Shown: positions 6,387 through 13,909 of the stretch, piece after piece
Position numbering within the stretch: the stretch's first letter is position 1
Layout of the letters: every line of letters begins with the position of its first letter
Origin: Arenicellales bacterium
GTDB lineage: Bacteria; Pseudomonadota; Gammaproteobacteria; Arenicellales; UBA868
NCBI GenBank assembly: GCA_028825345.1
Contig: JAPKAJ010000031.1
Coordinates: forward strand, 1 to 14,065
Reading direction: 5' to 3'
DNA: 14,065 bases
Translations under genes and position numbers: made by a program
The notes under the pieces: model-generated
Databases searched by the model: none
Told to the model about the DNA's origin: nothing
Seen by the model: only the letters and a program-made list of their open reading frames with translations

Positions 6387-7613
6387 TCAACCAATCTTAC
6401 CGGCAAGCAGCCAACGTAACCCGACTATGGCGGCCAACGAGCCGGCAGCCATGGCCATGAAGGCAAAACCCCATCCGACGATCGATCCCGACCCCGCTGT
6501 CAAATCCAACACCAGCCCTACAACCAGAGGGCCTAAAAACCCGCCGGAGAACCCCATAACCGAATGCATAGCCAGCGTTGCACCCCGCTCGCCCTGGCGA
6601 GCTGCGGCGACTACGCCACCTGTGATCGCGGCCGAATCAGTCATGATGAAAATAGAATAAAGCCCAGCCAATACCAACACATACTCGAACGGCAAAGCAC
6701 TAGTGAAACCGAGCAACGAGCCCGCCAGTATTGAAAGAACCATGATCACAGAAATCGTTTGTCGACGCTCACGGCGCAACGCGATATGGGCGCCGATCAA
6801 ACTTGCAGGCATACCCAGCAGGCTCAACAGCGCAGCAAAACCCGAAACACTCTCCCGGCTGATCACAGAATCCGACGCGCTCGCAGCAAAAAGAAGAAAC
6901 GCCACAATCCAGGCGCGGTAAGCAAAAAGTTCATAGGTGTGGCCGGTATACGCCCAGATATAAGCAAGCGCCGGACGGTTGCGGAACACAGGTCGAAAAT
7001 CCAGAGGGTGTCGATCCACCTTAACTGATCCGTCTGGCTGCTTAGGGCCGATCAGGGCAATAATCAGCAACAGACAGGCCGCCTGCGCTCCGCCGGCCAG
7101 TAGAAATACTGTCTGCCAGTCAAAATGTACACTGAACAAACCGGTGCCATAAAAAGATGCCGCAGTACCCAGGCTGAAAACACTCAGATACCAGGGCAAG
7201 GCCCTTTGCCGATGAGACTCGCTCAGACGGTCGTTCAGAATCTGTAGGCCGGGCATATAGGTGCCTGCCAGAGAGATGCCAGCCAAAAAACGAAAACCCA
7301 TCGCACTGGCAAAACCATCGGCAAATAATCCGAATCCCACGGAACTGACGACACCGGTCGCAACGCCAAAGAGATAGATGCGCCGTGCATCAATCGCATC
7401 TGTCAGTCCTACCAGAATTGGCACCGCGGCGACATAGCCAGCGAAATAGATGCCACTGATCCAACCAGCCTGGGTGCTGCTGAGATTCCACAAAACGCCA
7501 AAATCATTAAGCAATACCGCAAAATTGGCAAAACCCGCCATCGCCAGTATCTGCGCAATGCACAGGCTGACCAACAGGACGATGGGCGACATACTCTGGC
7601 TTGGAGTCGACAT
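6387..7613 (-). CDS. MFS transporter, first gene of the leftward operon
   Basis: This 12-segment major facilitator protein (about 408 aa) probably moves the substrate or an intermediate of the pathway across the inner membrane. The ATG at 7611-7613 is preferred over a TTG at 7646 because hydrophobic segment 1 (SPIVLLVSLCIAQILAMAGF) begins right after it; AAGGAAA lies somewhat far upstream, about 12 bases. A motif-A-like loop between segments 2 and 3 reads GLTDAIDARRIYL, and FRFLAGISLAGTYMPGLQIL fits segment 4. A central loop near residue 200 (GPKQPDGSVKVDRHP) separates the two six-helix halves. It ends 88 bp before the first DAO-family gene on the same strand and heads the unit transcribed away from the shared intergenic region. 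I do not recognise the subfamily, and the direction of transport and substrate are unknown. Confidence 0.82.
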   Translation of the reverse strand: MSTPSQSMSPIVLLVSLCIAQILAMAGFANFAVLLNDFGVLWNLSSTQAGWISGIYFAGYVAAVPILVGLTDAIDARRIYLFGVATGVVSSVGFGLFADGFASAMGFRFLAGISLAGTYMPGLQILNDRLSESHRQRALPWYLSVFSLGTAASFYGTGLFSVHFDWQTVFLLAGGAQAACLLLIIALIGPKQPDGSVKVDRHPLDFRPVFRNRPALAYIWAYTGHTYELFAYRAWIVAFLLFAASASDSVISRESVSGFAALLSLLGMPASLIGAHIALRRERRQTISVIMVLSILAGSLLGFTSALPFEYVLVLAGLYSIFIMTDSAAITGGVVAAARQGERGATLAMHSVMGFSGGFLGPLVVGLVLDLTAGSGSIVGWGFAFMAMAAGSLAAIVGLRWLLAGKIG

Positions 7614-7759
7614 ACCGTGTCTATTTCCTTGCTGGTTCCGCGACAATGGTATCGGCTACGCAGCACACAATCCGTTCATACCGCCAGGCCTGACAGCCGA
7701 GGCAGCAAACTTATACACTTAATCCGTTGCCAATATTAAGATCAACCCGGCGATTATCC
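7614..7759. promoter_or_regulatory. Divergent promoter/operator region between the two operons
   Basis: This 146-bp gap separates the leftward transporter operon from the rightward enzyme operon and must hold at least the rightward start signals. It contains a plausible plus-strand sigma70 promoter (7690-7717), an 8-bp palindrome CAGGCCTG at 7685-7692 overlapping its -35 box, and an 8-bp direct repeat AATCCGTT at 7669-7676 and 7721-7728, 52 bp apart (about five helical turns). These are candidate binding sites for a shared regulator, which is not encoded in the window. No clear minus-strand promoter was found. Confidence 0.5.
7690..7717 (+). promoter_or_regulatory. Candidate sigma70 promoter for the rightward operon
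   Basis: CTGACA (7690-7695, five of six consensus bases) and TATACA (7712-7717, starting TATA) are separated by 16 bases. The predicted start point near 7724 leaves roughly 36 bases before the enolase-family ATG at 7760. The AATCCGTT repeat at 7721 would lie on the start site, suitable for repression. Confidence 0.45.
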
Positions 7760-8875
7760 ATGAGAATCACCTGTATCCGCGTTTTTAGGGCTGACCTGCC
7801 GATGAAAGAAGGCAGTTATAGCTGGTCAACCCAATCCCATGCAGCATTTGATACCACGGTAGTACTTGTCGAAACCAACCAGGGTATCACCGGAGTCGGT
7901 GAGTGCTGTCCACTGGGCCCGACCTACCTGCCCGCCTATGCGCAGGGTGTGCGTGCAGGCATCTCGCAACTCGCGCCGAAATTAATTGGTGAGGATCCGA
8001 CCCAGATTGAGTGCATCAACGACACCATGGATGCCCTGCTTAAAGGTCACCCTTACGTCAAGTCAGCCATTGATATGGCGTGCTGGGACATTTTGGGCAA
8101 AGTATCAGGTCTTCCGCTTTACACCTTGCTGGGCGGGCTGCGCCAGGAGAAGGTCACCCTCTATAAAGTGGTTACCCGTGCTGACCCGGGTGCGATGGCA
8201 GACCGTATTCCCGAATATCGTGCCCAGGGGTATCGCCAGTTTCAGGTCAAAGTCGGTGAGGATCCAGCGACAGACATCATCCGCATTCACCGCGTCGCGC
8301 AAGCCATGGAAGCCAACGAAGTGCTCAATGCCGACGCCAACACCGGGTGGAAACAACACGAAGCTTTGCAGGTTGCCAATGCGATTGCGGATCTGGCAAC
8401 ACAGACCGGTATCCGCCTGACTTTCGAGCAGCCCTGCCTTTCCTACGAGGAGTGTCTTGCGGTACGGGCACACACCGATCTGCCTTTCGTTCTTGATGAA
8501 TGCATCGATAGTCTGGCGGCTCTGTTGCGGGCCAACCAGGATCACGCCATGGATATGATTAATCTCAAGATCAGTCGATTTGGCGGACTGACCCGTGCCC
8601 GCCAGGCACGGGATCTTTGTGTCTCTTTGGGGCTGCCGATGAATGTGGAGGATAGCTGGGGCGGCGAGATCACCACCGCTGCAATCGCCCACCTCGCCCA
8701 CTCTACGCCGCCGGCTTTCCAGTTTCAGTCGTCCGCCTTTCATGAATACGCCACAATCGAGATCGCCACCGGTGCGCCCACAGTTCACGAGGGCACCATG
8801 ACAGCATCGGATGCCCCCGGACTCGGTGTCGAGCCGATCCTTGAGGCGCTCGAACCCGTAAACGAATACCGGTAA
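7760..8875 (+). CDS. Enolase-superfamily epimerase/dehydratase acting on proline-type substrate (hydroxyproline-betaine 2-epimerase or cis-3-hydroxy-L-proline dehydratase-like)
   Basis: This is a mandelate racemase/muconate lactonising enzyme-type protein (371 aa). The ATG at 7760 is chosen over a TTG at 7727 because MRITCIRVF matches the usual first strand, though its leader is poor. The capping domain has GECCPLGPTYLPAY at 48-61, a segment I associate with hydroxyproline-betaine epimerase (HpbD) and cis-3-hydroxyproline dehydratase; Tyr56 matches the HpbD tyrosine I recall as contacting the quaternary ammonium. In the barrel, Lys164 (FQVKVG) and Lys270 (NLKISRFGG) are the facing acid/base pair. 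Asp192 (ADANTGW), Glu223 (FEQP) and Asp246 (LDE) are the Mg2+ ligands, and EDSWGGE lies at 297-303. The first Lys of the usual K-x-K is Gln162. It heads an operon with demethylation enzymes and lies opposite an amine dehydrogenase, which favours C2 epimerisation of a proline or hydroxyproline betaine. The exact reaction is inferred. Confidence 0.8.
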   Translation: MRITCIRVFRADLPMKEGSYSWSTQSHAAFDTTVVLVETNQGITGVGECCPLGPTYLPAYAQGVRAGISQLAPKLIGEDPTQIECINDTMDALLKGHPYVKSAIDMACWDILGKVSGLPLYTLLGGLRQEKVTLYKVVTRADPGAMADRIPEYRAQGYRQFQVKVGEDPATDIIRIHRVAQAMEANEVLNADANTGWKQHEALQVANAIADLATQTGIRLTFEQPCLSYEECLAVRAHTDLPFVLDECIDSLAALLRANQDHAMDMINLKISRFGGLTRARQARDLCVSLGLPMNVEDSWGGEITTAAIAHLAHSTPPAFQFQSSAFHEYATIEIATGAPTVHEGTMTASDAPGLGVEPILEALEPVNEYR

Positions 8876-8894
8876 CCAGCTAGGAGAATCGCTG

Positions 8895-9803
8895 ATGCAA
8901 TTTGAAGGAATCTATATACCCGTCATTACTCCCTTTCATGATGACGGTTCGGTCGACGAAAACGGCTTTGCCGAGGTCATCGAATTTCTTATCGATGCCG
9001 GTGTTCACGGTATCGTCGTCGCAGGGACGACTGGCGAGTACTATGCGCAGACCATGGCCGAGCGTACCGGTCTGATGCAAACAGCCCACCAGGTCATCAA
9101 CGGTCGAGTACCGCTGATGATCGGGGTTGGTGCAATCCGCACCGAAGACGCCATCGAACTGGCCCAAACTGCGAAACAGGTAGGGGCCGATTCTCTGCTG
9201 GTGAACTCGCCGCCGTATGTACTTCCCACCGAAAGTGAGAACGCCGCGCACGCATTGGCAATCGACAAAGCCGCAGACCTGCCGATCATGCTCTACAACT
9301 ATCCTGGCCGCACCGGCAGCAACATGGGTGAGGACTATCTTCGCCAGGTCAGTACATCAAAGAATTTCTGCGCTATTAAGGAAAGCTCGGGTGACATCAA
9401 CCGACTGCACCTCTTGGCCAACGACTATCCCAATATTCAACTGTCCTGCGGTGCCGATGACCAGGCGCTTGAGTTTTTTGTCTGGGGGGCGCGCAGTTGG
9501 GTATGCGCAGGTGGAAACTTTGCGCCCGAAGCGCATAGTGCGCTTTATGAAGCCTGCGCTATACACAAGGATTTCGAAAAGGGTCGCAAAATCATGGCAG
9601 CGATGCTGCCATTGATGGCCCTGCTTGAGCAGGGCGGAAAATTTGGCCAATGCATCAAACACGCAACGGCGCTTCGTGGCCTGCCTGCCGGGCCACCACG
9701 AAACCCACTGGCGCCGTTGACCGAAGCGGAGCAACACGACCTGGCGCAGGTGATCGACCAAATGAACAAGGATCTTGAGGCGCTCAGCACCCAACAGGCG
9801 TAA
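8895..9803 (+). CDS. DHDPS-family class I aldolase/deaminase (possible pyrroline-4-hydroxy-2-carboxylate deaminase)
   Basis: This is a dihydrodipicolinate-synthase-superfamily (beta/alpha)8 protein of 302 aa, close to the family's normal length. AGGAG lies about eight bases before the ATG, and the gene starts 19 bp after the enolase-family stop. GTTGE at 44-48 is the pyruvate carboxylate-binding loop, Tyr134 in LYNYPGRTG is the catalytic tyrosine, and Lys162 in AIKESSGD is the Schiff-base lysine. The family includes DapA, N-acetylneuraminate lyase, KDG aldolase and the deaminase that opens pyrroline-4-hydroxy-2-carboxylate to 2-oxoglutarate semialdehyde (LhpC/HpbG). Because true DapA would not be expected in such a catabolic operon, and an epimerase and amine dehydrogenase are adjacent, the deaminase role is my preferred reading. 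A 2-keto-acid aldolase is the alternative. Family assignment is firm, reaction tentative. Confidence 0.83.
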   Translation: MQFEGIYIPVITPFHDDGSVDENGFAEVIEFLIDAGVHGIVVAGTTGEYYAQTMAERTGLMQTAHQVINGRVPLMIGVGAIRTEDAIELAQTAKQVGADSLLVNSPPYVLPTESENAAHALAIDKAADLPIMLYNYPGRTGSNMGEDYLRQVSTSKNFCAIKESSGDINRLHLLANDYPNIQLSCGADDQALEFFVWGARSWVCAGGNFAPEAHSALYEACAIHKDFEKGRKIMAAMLPLMALLEQGGKFGQCIKHATALRGLPAGPPRNPLAPLTEAEQHDLAQVIDQMNKDLEALSTQQA

Positions 9804-9837
9804 CCCGCAATAATGACCTCGATTGAGGATCAAGAAA

Positions 9838-12252
9838 ATGAGTGAGCATTACCGGGCTGTCGTGATCGGCGGCGGAGTGGTCGGCAGCTCTGTGCTGTAT
9901 CACCTTGCCAAGTTCGGCTGGTCTGATGTTTGCCTGCTGGAGCGCTCAGTTCTGACCGCCGGCTCCTCATGGCATGCGGCTGGCGGTATCCATGCGCTGA
10001 ATGCCGACCCCAATATGGCGGCCTTGCAGGCTTACACCATCGATCTGTTATCCCAGATCCAAACCGAGTCCGGACAAGACATTGGTCTTAGCATGACCGG
10101 GGGTATATCCGTCGCCTCTGCACCGGCGCGGTGGGAATGGCTGCAATCGGCCTACCGCATCTTCCAGACCATCGGCATTGAAGACTGTTACCTGATGACA
10201 CCCGGGGAAATCAAGGACAAGTGCCCGATCATGGATACCGCCGGTGTGATTGGCGGACTGTGGTGCGACCGCGAGGGTTACGTGGATACGACCGGCACTG
10301 TGCACGCCTATGCGGGCGCCGCCAAAAAGCGAGGTGCCACTGTCATCGAACACACCAAAGTTGAAGAACTGCGTCAACGTAATGATGGCAGTTGGGATGT
10401 GATCACTGACAAGGGCTCGATTCATGCCGAGCACGTGGTCAATGCCGGTGGACTCTGGGCCAAACAGGTCGGGCGCATGGTCGGTCTGGATCTGCCACTC
10501 TCCCCGCTGGAGCATCACTACCTGCTGACCGACGATATCCCACAAGTGGCTGCACTTGACCATGAGCTGCCGATGATGGTCGATCTGGAAGGCTTCACCT
10601 ACATGCGCCAATATCAAAAGGGCATGCTGGTTGGTATCTATGAGATTAACCACAAGCACTGGAATATGGATGGGGCACCCTGGGACTACGGCATTGAACT
10701 GATCCAGGAGGATATTGACCGCATCTCTGACGAATTGGAGATGGCATTCACCCGCTACCCGGTGTTAACCGAAGTCGGTGTGAAAAGCTGGGTGAACGGT
10801 GCCTTCACTTTCTCTCCAGACGGCAATCCTCTGGTGGGCCCCGTCAGTACGGTGCCCAACTACTGGCTCGCCTGTGGTGTGATGGCGGGCTTTTTGCAAG
10901 GTGGCGGCGTGGGTAAGACACTCGCTGAGTGGATGATTCACGGCGAAACTGAAGCTGATGCCTGGCCAATGGATATCGCCCGCTATGGTCAATTCACCTC
11001 AAACCGCGAGTACATACGCCAGACCACCGGGCAATTTTATTCGCGGCGTTTCGTCATGACGTACCCCAACGAGCAACTACCCGCCGGTCGGCCCTTGAAA
11101 AAAGCACCTGCCTGGTCGGCTATGAATACCGCCGGAGCGCAGTGGGGCTGCAGTTGGGGTCTGGAAGTGCCACTGGTTTTTGCTTCTGGGGATTTTTCGG
11201 AAACCCCTACTCTGAAACGCTCCAATGCCTTTGCGATTGTGGCCCAGGAGTGCCAGGCGGTACGCGAAGGCGTCGGACTTCTCGACATTAGCGGCTTCTC
11301 AAGATACGAGGTCAGCGGCCCAGGTGCCAAAAACTGGTTGTGCCGGCTCATGGCGGGTCGACTGCCCGCTGCAGGGCGGGCACGCCTGGCGCCGATGCTG
11401 GCGCCGAGCGGACGCCTCAAGGGAGACCTTACCGTGCTCAACTGGGGTGATGGCCGCTGGTGGGTCATGGGCTCGTATTACCTGCGCAACTGGCACATGC
11501 GGTGGTTTCATGACCATCAGACGGAAGGTGTCGACGTACGCGATATCTCCGATGCTGTGGTCGGTTTCGGCCTTGCTGGACCCAAATCCCGTGAGGTGCT
11601 TGCCGCGCTCACGCACCAGGATGTCAATGGTGATGCGTTACCGTTTATGGGGTGCGCCACTATCGACGTAGGCCTGATTCGCGCCCGGGTCGCACGCGTT
11701 TCTGTGTGCGGAGAGCTGGGCTACGAGATCAATTGTGAATCGACGGAACATATCGCGCTGCGGGAAATGCTGCTGCAGGCGGGTGTCGACCAGGATATCC
11801 GCGAGTTTGGCTTTTACGCTATGAATTCGCTACGCCTGGAGAAAAGTTTTGGTATCTGGAATGCCGAATTCACCCAGGATAGAACGCCGGGTATGACCGG
11901 GATGGATCGCTGGATAGACTGGTCGCGTAATGATTTCATTGGTCACGATGCCGCTGCCAAGGCACAAGCAGACAACAGTGCACAACAGCGTCTCGTGACC
12001 CTGGAAATTGACGCTGACGACGCCGACGCTTCTGGGTATGAGCCCATCTGGCAGGGCGAGCAGCGGGTGGGTTTTGTGACCTCAGGTGGCTTTGGACACT
12101 ACACCGGCAAAAGTCTTGCCATGGGCCTTTTGAACAATAACATCAATGAGGCCGGTGAAACGTTGATGGTGGATGTGGTCGGCAAACGGCGCAGCGCCAG
12201 AACATTAAGCGAGCCCGCCTGGGATCCCAGCGGTGCGCGTATGCGCCTGTAG
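9838..12252 (+). CDS. FAD- and folate-dependent N-demethylating dehydrogenase (DMGDH/sarcosine dehydrogenase-like, GcvT domain)
   Basis: This two-part protein of 804 aa is close to bacterial dimethylglycine/sarcosine dehydrogenases in length and layout. The ATG at 9838 follows GAGGA and is preferred to a TTG five codons upstream. Residues 6-40 hold the FAD motif (VIGGGVVGSS). SSWHAAGG follows at 43-50, where His46 corresponds to the histidine that carries covalent FAD in dimethylglycine dehydrogenase. The DAO fold ends near FSPDGNPLVGP and ACGVMAGFLQGGGVG. From about residue 445 the folate-binding GcvT (aminomethyltransferase-like) region begins, with RSNAFAIVAQEC, LLDISGFSRYEVSGPGA, GELGYEI and a C-terminal barrel domain to the end. 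Such enzymes oxidise an N-methyl group and hand the C1 unit to tetrahydrofolate as methylene-THF. Placed between the DHDPS-like and MttB genes, it likely removes the methyl left after the first demethylation. The precise amine is not readable. Confidence 0.87.
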   Translation: MSEHYRAVVIGGGVVGSSVLYHLAKFGWSDVCLLERSVLTAGSSWHAAGGIHALNADPNMAALQAYTIDLLSQIQTESGQDIGLSMTGGISVASAPARWEWLQSAYRIFQTIGIEDCYLMTPGEIKDKCPIMDTAGVIGGLWCDREGYVDTTGTVHAYAGAAKKRGATVIEHTKVEELRQRNDGSWDVITDKGSIHAEHVVNAGGLWAKQVGRMVGLDLPLSPLEHHYLLTDDIPQVAALDHELPMMVDLEGFTYMRQYQKGMLVGIYEINHKHWNMDGAPWDYGIELIQEDIDRISDELEMAFTRYPVLTEVGVKSWVNGAFTFSPDGNPLVGPVSTVPNYWLACGVMAGFLQGGGVGKTLAEWMIHGETEADAWPMDIARYGQFTSNREYIRQTTGQFYSRRFVMTYPNEQLPAGRPLKKAPAWSAMNTAGAQWGCSWGLEVPLVFASGDFSETPTLKRSNAFAIVAQECQAVREGVGLLDISGFSRYEVSGPGAKNWLCRLMAGRLPAAGRARLAPMLAPSGRLKGDLTVLNWGDGRWWVMGSYYLRNWHMRWFHDHQTEGVDVRDISDAVVGFGLAGPKSREVLAALTHQDVNGDALPFMGCATIDVGLIRARVARVSVCGELGYEINCESTEHIALREMLLQAGVDQDIREFGFYAMNSLRLEKSFGIWNAEFTQDRTPGMTGMDRWIDWSRNDFIGHDAAAKAQADNSAQQRLVTLEIDADDADASGYEPIWQGEQRVGFVTSGGFGHYTGKSLAMGLLNNNINEAGETLMVDVVGKRRSARTLSEPAWDPSGARMRL

Positions 12253-12304
12253 TCTCAGGCACAGCGACAACAAAGCAACCTCAGTTCACATAAGGACGGC
12301 TTTC

Positions 12305-13834
12305 ATGGCTCAGCAGCGCAGACGATCCCGACGCGACGATAGAAGCAGGCCCGCACCACAGGCGCAATCATGGCTGCGCCTTAAGAATCCTTACCCGCCG
12401 ATCGCGCAGTTCAGTGACGATCATATTGAGGCAATACACCAGACCTCACTTACCCTGCTGCGAGATAAAGGTATCAAGGTGCTGAGCGCCGAGGCCCGTC
12501 AACTTTACGCATCTGCCGGCGCAAAGGTAGATATCGATACCCTGATGGTGCGTTTCGATCCAGACATGGTACTCGAGACAGTAGATCAGAGCCCCAAAAC
12601 ATTCACCATGCATGGTCGGGCACCACAACGCTGGTTTGAGGTGGGCGGCGATAACCTGGTTTTTGCCACGGTTGGCGGGCCACCGAATTACTCGGATCTT
12701 GAGGGCGGCAGACGAGCTGGCACCCACGAGACTTACCGTGATCTTTTGCGCCTGGCACAAACCTACGATGTACTGCACCTGACAACACCCATGGTAGAAC
12801 CACAGGACCTGCCGACCAACGTCCGCCATCTGCACAGCACGCGCTCGGTCGTCACTTTGACGGATAAGCCTACGTTTATCTACTCGCGGGGTCGTGAGGT
12901 AGTTGCAGATTCCCTGGAGATTCTACGCATAGCTCAGGGTCTGGACCAACGCACCTTTGAAGACCGGGTGCACTGCTATACGGTGGTTAATGCCAACTCT
13001 CCACTGCAGTTAGATGAACTGATGTGCGCTGGGGTCATCGACTTTGCCCGTGCCCGACAGGCCATGATTCTGACCCCTTTTACCCTGGCCGGCGCCATGG
13101 CTCCGATCACCCTACCCGGCGCGCTGGCTCAGCAGAATGCTGAAGCCCTGGCAGGAATCGCCCTGGCGCAGATTGTTCAGCCTGGCGCGCCGGTGGTGTA
13201 CGGCGGCTTCACCAGTAACGTGGATATGAAATCTGGCGCACCAGCCTTTGGTACACCGGAATATGTCAAAGCAGCTTTCGCTTCCGGGCAACTGGCACGA
13301 CGTTATCAACTGCCCTACCGTACGTCGAACGTCAATGCTTCCAATGCACCTGATGCGCAATCGGTATACGAATCGCAGATGTCCTGCTGGGGAGCGATTA
13401 TGGGCGGCTGCAATATACTGTTGCACGGCGCCGGCTGGCTCGAGGGGGGGCTCACCGCGTCGCTGGAGAAATTTATCATCGACGTGGAGATGCTGCAGAT
13501 GTTCGCAAGCCTAATGCAGCCTGTCGAGTGCAACGAGGATACGCTCGCCCTTTCAGCCTTCGATGAGATTGAACCCGGTGGCCACTTCTTCGGCACTCAA
13601 CATACCCTGGCGCGCTATGAGACAGCCTTTTACACACCCATGCTCTCGGACTGGTCTAATTTTGAAACCTGGCAGGAGAACGGATCAGTGGATACCACCC
13701 ACCGCGCCAACCGTATTGCCCGCGAGGCGCTGGCGAACTTCACACCCCCGCCTTTGGCCGATGATCGCCTTGGGGAAATTGACGAATTCATCGAAAAACG
13801 CATTGCCCAGGGTGGAGCAACTCTGAGCGCATAA
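12305..13834 (+). CDS. MttB-superfamily corrinoid-dependent methyltransferase, non-pyrrolysine type (predicted betaine demethylase)
   Basis: This homologue of trimethylamine:corrinoid methyltransferase has 509 aa. The ATG at 12305 is chosen because AAGGACGG precedes it and because the longer open frame upstream overlaps the previous gene. The N-terminal tail is arginine-rich (residues 5-15), followed by NPYPPIAQFSDDHIEAIH, the usual MttB-fold start. LAGAMAPITLPGAL with AQQNAEALAGIAL (261-286), GAPVVYGGF (295-302), SNAPDAQSVYE (346-356) and HGAGWLEGGL (374-383) are barrel motifs of the family. No in-frame amber codon interrupts the gene, so it is not a pyrrolysine enzyme. It belongs with the MtgB, MtpB and MtcB-like group, whose members demethylate glycine betaine, proline betaine and carnitine. 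Those enzymes need a cognate corrinoid protein; none is encoded in the window. Next to the GcvT flavoprotein it likely performs the first N-demethylation. The substrate is inferred. Confidence 0.87.
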   Translation: MAQQRRRSRRDDRSRPAPQAQSWLRLKNPYPPIAQFSDDHIEAIHQTSLTLLRDKGIKVLSAEARQLYASAGAKVDIDTLMVRFDPDMVLETVDQSPKTFTMHGRAPQRWFEVGGDNLVFATVGGPPNYSDLEGGRRAGTHETYRDLLRLAQTYDVLHLTTPMVEPQDLPTNVRHLHSTRSVVTLTDKPTFIYSRGREVVADSLEILRIAQGLDQRTFEDRVHCYTVVNANSPLQLDELMCAGVIDFARARQAMILTPFTLAGAMAPITLPGALAQQNAEALAGIALAQIVQPGAPVVYGGFTSNVDMKSGAPAFGTPEYVKAAFASGQLARRYQLPYRTSNVNASNAPDAQSVYESQMSCWGAIMGGCNILLHGAGWLEGGLTASLEKFIIDVEMLQMFASLMQPVECNEDTLALSAFDEIEPGGHFFGTQHTLARYETAFYTPMLSDWSNFETWQENGSVDTTHRANRIAREALANFTPPPLADDRLGEIDEFIEKRIAQGGATLSA

Positions 13835-13909
13835 GCCTCTGGCACTTGCCTGGCGAACCAGTCACAGGCAGAGTCAGTTGGGTTACTTTGTACTATTGAT
13901 TACTACTGT
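13835..13909 (+). other. 75-bp spacer before the PLP-enzyme gene
   Basis: The spacer holds an imperfect dyad TGCCTG (13847-13852) / CAGGCA (13865-13870) with a 12-base loop and no T-run, so it is not a convincing terminator. The gene after it has no clear Shine-Dalgarno sequence. The last gene may be co-transcribed with the others. Confidence 0.3.

Noticed and set aside
6299..6406. 36-residue upstream extension of the first DAO-family gene
   Set aside because: It needs a TTG start inside the transporter gene, and the FAD motif of this family normally begins within the first ten residues, as it does from the ATG at 6298.
8105..8788. Minus-strand open frame of 227 codons
   Set aside because: It lies wholly antisense to the enolase-family gene, whose catalytic motifs are intact.
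10048..10659. Minus-strand open frame of 203 codons
   Set aside because: It is antisense to the FAD part of the GcvT flavoprotein and carries no family motif.
12305..13834. Possible pyrrolysine (amber) codon in the MttB-family gene
   Set aside because: The frame runs from ATG to TAA with no internal stop, so there is no candidate Pyl codon.
13847..13870. Hairpin after the MttB-like gene as a terminator
   Set aside because: The stem is only six pairs with a 12-base loop and is followed by mixed sequence without a T-run.
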